From Streptomyces sp. PCS3-D2 (GTDB lineage: Bacteria > Actinomycetota > Actinomycetes > Streptomycetales > Streptomycetaceae), in the NCBI RefSeq assembly GCF_000612545.2, contig NZ_CP097800.1, positions 1,984,001-2,048,000 of the forward strand: a stretch of 64,000 bases of DNA, given 5' to 3'. The notes under the pieces were generated by a model that was given only the letters and a program-made list of their open reading frames with translations, was not told where the DNA came from and did not search any database. Below are positions 61,745 through 64,000 of the stretch, in pieces. Every line of letters starts with the position of its first letter. Position 1 is the first letter of the stretch. A program made the translations under genes and the position numbers.

Positions 61745-62467
61745 CTACGACCAGGTGGCAACCATGTACCCCACGCCGTACGGGGCGTCCTCGTACAGCA
61801 GCCGCCCGACGAGGTCCGCACCCTGCGCGGCGCCGGCCAGCACCTGCCACGGCGCCCGACCCGAGGCCTGGAGCTCGGCCGCGAGCCCGGCGTCGATCGC
61901 GGCGAGCGCAGCCGCATCGGCGGCGCCCAGCGCACGGGCGGCGGCGGCGTCGAATCCCGCGGCGCGCTCGTCCAGGTATCCGGGGGCCTTGAGGGTGCGG
62001 CAGGCGCTGCCGTCCCCGAGGACCAGCATCGCCACGCGTGCGGCGGAACGCCCCAGATCCGCACCGAGGAGGCCGCAACCGCTCGGGGGCAGGTCCTCGG
62101 CGACGGCCACGCCGGCGACCGGGGCGGCCGCCCACCGGGCCCGGCCGAGCAGCCATCCGGCCACCGCGAGGGACGCGGGGAGGGTTCCCGTGGAGGCGTG
62201 CCGGCTCGGCGCCTCGCCCAGGTCCGGGCCCAGGGTGACGGTCAGGTCCACGCCGAAGCCGGCGAAGCTGCCGGGGGTGCCCTGGTCGTATCCACCGCCC
62301 TCGGCGGCGGCCCCGACCACGACCAGCAGGTCGGGCCGGGAGGCGGCGAGCACCGCGAGCGCGTCGGAGCAGGCGGTGCGGGCGTCGCCGAGTTCGGCGG
62401 CGGCGCCCGCGGCGACCTCCGGTACGAGCAGCGGCGGGGCGGGGCAGACGGCGGCGGCTACGAGCAT
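61745..62467 (-). CDS. Class III extradiol dioxygenase (LigB)-like protein, metal ligands absent
   Basis: A 240-aa protein following miaB. The fold pattern (LVAAAVCPAPPLLVPEVAAG, RPDLLVVVGAAAEGGG, ARVAMLVLGDGSACR, APWQVLAGAAQGADL) matches the LigB-like proteins that accompany miaB in Streptomyces. Catalytic LigB enzymes need two His and one Glu for iron; this sequence has a single His (in SRHASTG), so it cannot form that site. It is probably a non-catalytic or differently acting relative. ATG 62467 lies 55 bp after the miaB stop, so the two are likely co-transcribed. Role unknown, perhaps linked to tRNA thiomethylation. Confidence 0.8.
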   Translation of the reverse strand: MLVAAAVCPAPPLLVPEVAAGAAAELGDARTACSDALAVLAASRPDLLVVVGAAAEGGGYDQGTPGSFAGFGVDLTVTLGPDLGEAPSRHASTGTLPASLAVAGWLLGRARWAAAPVAGVAVAEDLPPSGCGLLGADLGRSAARVAMLVLGDGSACRTLKAPGYLDERAAGFDAAAARALGAADAAALAAIDAGLAAELQASGRAPWQVLAGAAQGADLVGRLLYEDAPYGVGYMVATWS

Positions 62468-62522
62468 GATCCGCAGCCTAGCCGCACCGCCCCGCAGCCC
62501 GGGCCGAAGGCGGGCCCGTCCC

Positions 62523-64000
62523 TCAGGAGGAGGCGGGCACCGAGCAGCCGGAGACGGCGGCCGGGAGCGGCGCGGGGACGCCGAGCGTGGGGATGCCGAG
62601 CATGACGCCCGCAGGCTGGGCCGGGGCGGCGTTGCGCTTCTCCCAGGCGTCGCCGGCGCGGGTGCGGCGCACGGTCCGCGTCGGGCCCTCGGCCAGCAGG
62701 TGGTGCGGGGCGGCGTAGGTGATGTCGACGGTGACCACGTCGCCGGGGCGGACGTCCTGCTCCGGCTTCGTGAAGTGGACCAGGCGGTTGTCGGGGGCGC
62801 GGCCGGACAGGCGGTGCGTCGCACCGTCCTTGCGGCCCTCGCCCTCCGCGACCATGACCTCCAGCGTGCGGCCGACCTGCTTCTTGTTCTCCTCCCAGGA
62901 GATTTCCTCCTGGAGGGCGACCAGGCGCATGTAGCGGTCCTGCACGACCTCCTTGGGGATCTGCCCGTCCATGTCGGCGGCGGGGGTGCCGGGCCGCTTG
63001 GAGTACTGGAAGGTGAAGGCGTTCGCGAAGCGGGCCTCGCGCACCACGTGCATCGTCTGCTGGAAGTCCTCCTCCGTCTCACCGGGGAAGCCCACGATGA
63101 TGTCGGTGGAGATCGCGGCGTGCGGGATCGCGGCGCGCACCTTCTCGATGATGCCGAGGAAGCGCTCCTGGCGGTACGAGCGGCGCATCGCCTTCAGGAT
63201 CGGGTCGGAGCCGGACTGCAGCGGCATGTGCAGCTGCGGCATCACGTTCGGGGTCTCGGCCATCGCGGCGATCACGTCGTCGGTGAAGTCGCGGGGGTGC
63301 GGGGAGGTGAAGCGGACCCGCTCCAGGCCTTCGATCTGGCCGCAGGCGCGCAGCAGCTTGCTGAACGCCTCGCGGTCGCCCAGGTCGGAGCCGTAGGCGT
63401 TCACGTTCTGGCCGAGCAGGGTGATCTCCGAGACGCCCTCGGCGACCAGGGCCTCCACCTCGGCGAGGATGTCGCCGGGGCGGCGGTCCTCCTCCTTGCC
63501 GCGCAGCGCCGGGACGATGCAGAAGGTGCAGGTGTTGTTGCAGCCGACGGAGATCGAGACCCATGCGGCGTACGCGGACTCGCGGCGGGTCGGGAGCGTG
63601 GAGGGGAAGGCCTCCAGAGACTCGGCGATCTCGATCTGCGCCTCCTCCTGGATGCGGGCGCGCTCCAGCAGCACGGGCAGCTTGCCGATGTTGTGCGTAC
63701 CGAAGACGACGTCGACCCAGGGGGCCTTCCTGACGATCGTGTCGCGGTCCTTCTGGGCGAGGCAGCCGCCGACGGCGATCTGCATGCCGGGGCGCTTGGT
63801 CTTCATCGGGGCGAGCCGGCCGAGGTTGCCGTACAGCTTGTTGTCGGCGTTCTCGCGGACCGCGCAGGTGTTGAAGACCACGACGTCGGCGTCGCCGTCG
63901 GAGCCCTCGGGCGCCCGGACGTAGCCGGCGTCCTCCAGCAGACCGGAGAGCCGCTCCGAGTCGTGCACGTTCATCTGGCACCCGTAGGTGCGCACCTCGT
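62523..64000 (-). CDS. miaB: tRNA-2-methylthio-N6-dimethylallyladenosine synthase, 5' truncated by window
   Basis: The methylthiotransferase acting after MiaA on adenosine 37. About 492 residues are visible; the first residues lie beyond the right edge, the frame reading on through [17 protein letters not shown]. The N-terminal UPF0004 domain supplies three cluster Cys ([22 protein letters not shown]). The radical-SAM site is [18 protein letters not shown]. The TRAM domain near the end is recognisable ([33 protein letters not shown]). An extra Pro/Ala-rich C-terminus of about 45 residues follows. First visible gene of an operon with the LigB-like gene. Confidence 0.96.
   Translation of the reverse strand, partial: EVRTYGCQMNVHDSERLSGLLEDAGYVRAPEGSDGDADVVVFNTCAVRENADNKLYGNLGRLAPMKTKRPGMQIAVGGCLAQKDRDTIVRKAPWVDVVFGTHNIGKLPVLLERARIQEEAQIEIAESLEAFPSTLPTRRESAYAAWVSISVGCNNTCTFCIVPALRGKEEDRRPGDILAEVEALVAEGVSEITLLGQNVNAYGSDLGDREAFSKLLRACGQIEGLERVRFTSPHPRDFTDDVIAAMAETPNVMPQLHMPLQSGSDPILKAMRRSYRQERFLGIIEKVRAAIPHAAISTDIIVGFPGETEEDFQQTMHVVREARFANAFTFQYSKRPGTPAADMDGQIPKEVVQDRYMRLVALQEEISWEENKKQVGRTLEVMVAEGEGRKDGATHRLSGRAPDNRLVHFTKPEQDVRPGDVVTVDITYAAPHHLLAEGPTRTVRRTRAGDAWEKRNAAPAQPAGVMLGIPTLGVPAPLPAAVSGCSVPASS

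Overview
The window is high-G+C chromosomal DNA from a Streptomyces. The gene order parC ... parE - hrdB - whiH ... recQ ... rnhB ... nrdJ-nrdR / lexA ... hflX ... rshA - dapF ... miaA ... miaB is the conserved core layout I know from Streptomyces (around SCO5836 down to SCO5787 in S. coelicolor, from memory, not searched). There is no insertion sequence, prophage, CRISPR array, tRNA or rRNA gene. About 48 protein genes are supported; two are cut by the edges (an M16 peptidase at the left, miaB at the right).

Left part (1-19.4 kb): topoisomerase IV is split over two loci, parC (502-2958) and parE (12521-14641). Between them lie a coiled-coil/Mrr-nuclease/TerD fusion, a secreted or membrane-anchored CAP-domain protein, a COG0523 metal GTPase, two divergent citrate-synthase paralogues (one with an N-terminal DNA-binding domain), and a translationally coupled DUF485/solute symporter pair. 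Then come a small Cys-containing protein, a secreted trypsin-like protease, the principal sigma factor hrdB and the sporulation regulator whiH.

Middle (19.6-42.7 kb): an ABC ATPase-permease fusion, a Nudix/NrtR-like regulator, a glycogen-debranching-like protein, DUF4192 facing a RecQ helicase with a phosphoribosyltransferase-like tail, two hypothetical proteins, rnhB, a TetR regulator with a divergent DHA2 drug exporter and twin operators, a DUF4173 membrane protein, an ADP-ribosylglycohydrolase/histidine phosphatase pair, a DUF4937 protein, and the nucleotide-supply/DNA-damage block nrdR-nrdJ, lexA and a DinG-type helicase. The nrdR-lexA divergent region carries paired NrdR-like boxes and two LexA-like boxes.

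Right part (44.8-64 kb): a four-gene NRPS-independent siderophore (NIS) operon (class III aminotransferase, NIS synthetase, GNAT acyltransferase, NIS synthetase). It has no N-hydroxylase, decarboxylase, transporter or recognisable iron box, and its product cannot be read from the sequence. Next come a lipoprotein protease, hflX, an M1 peptidase, the RelA/SpoT homologue rshA, dapF, miaA, a pair of small proteins, a LigB-like protein lacking metal ligands, and miaB.

Most convergent or operon-end junctions carry long perfect hairpins. The least explained parts are the NIS operon, the Mrr-TerD fusion, the regulator-fused citrate synthase with its dyads, and the two-box SOS/NrdR control region.
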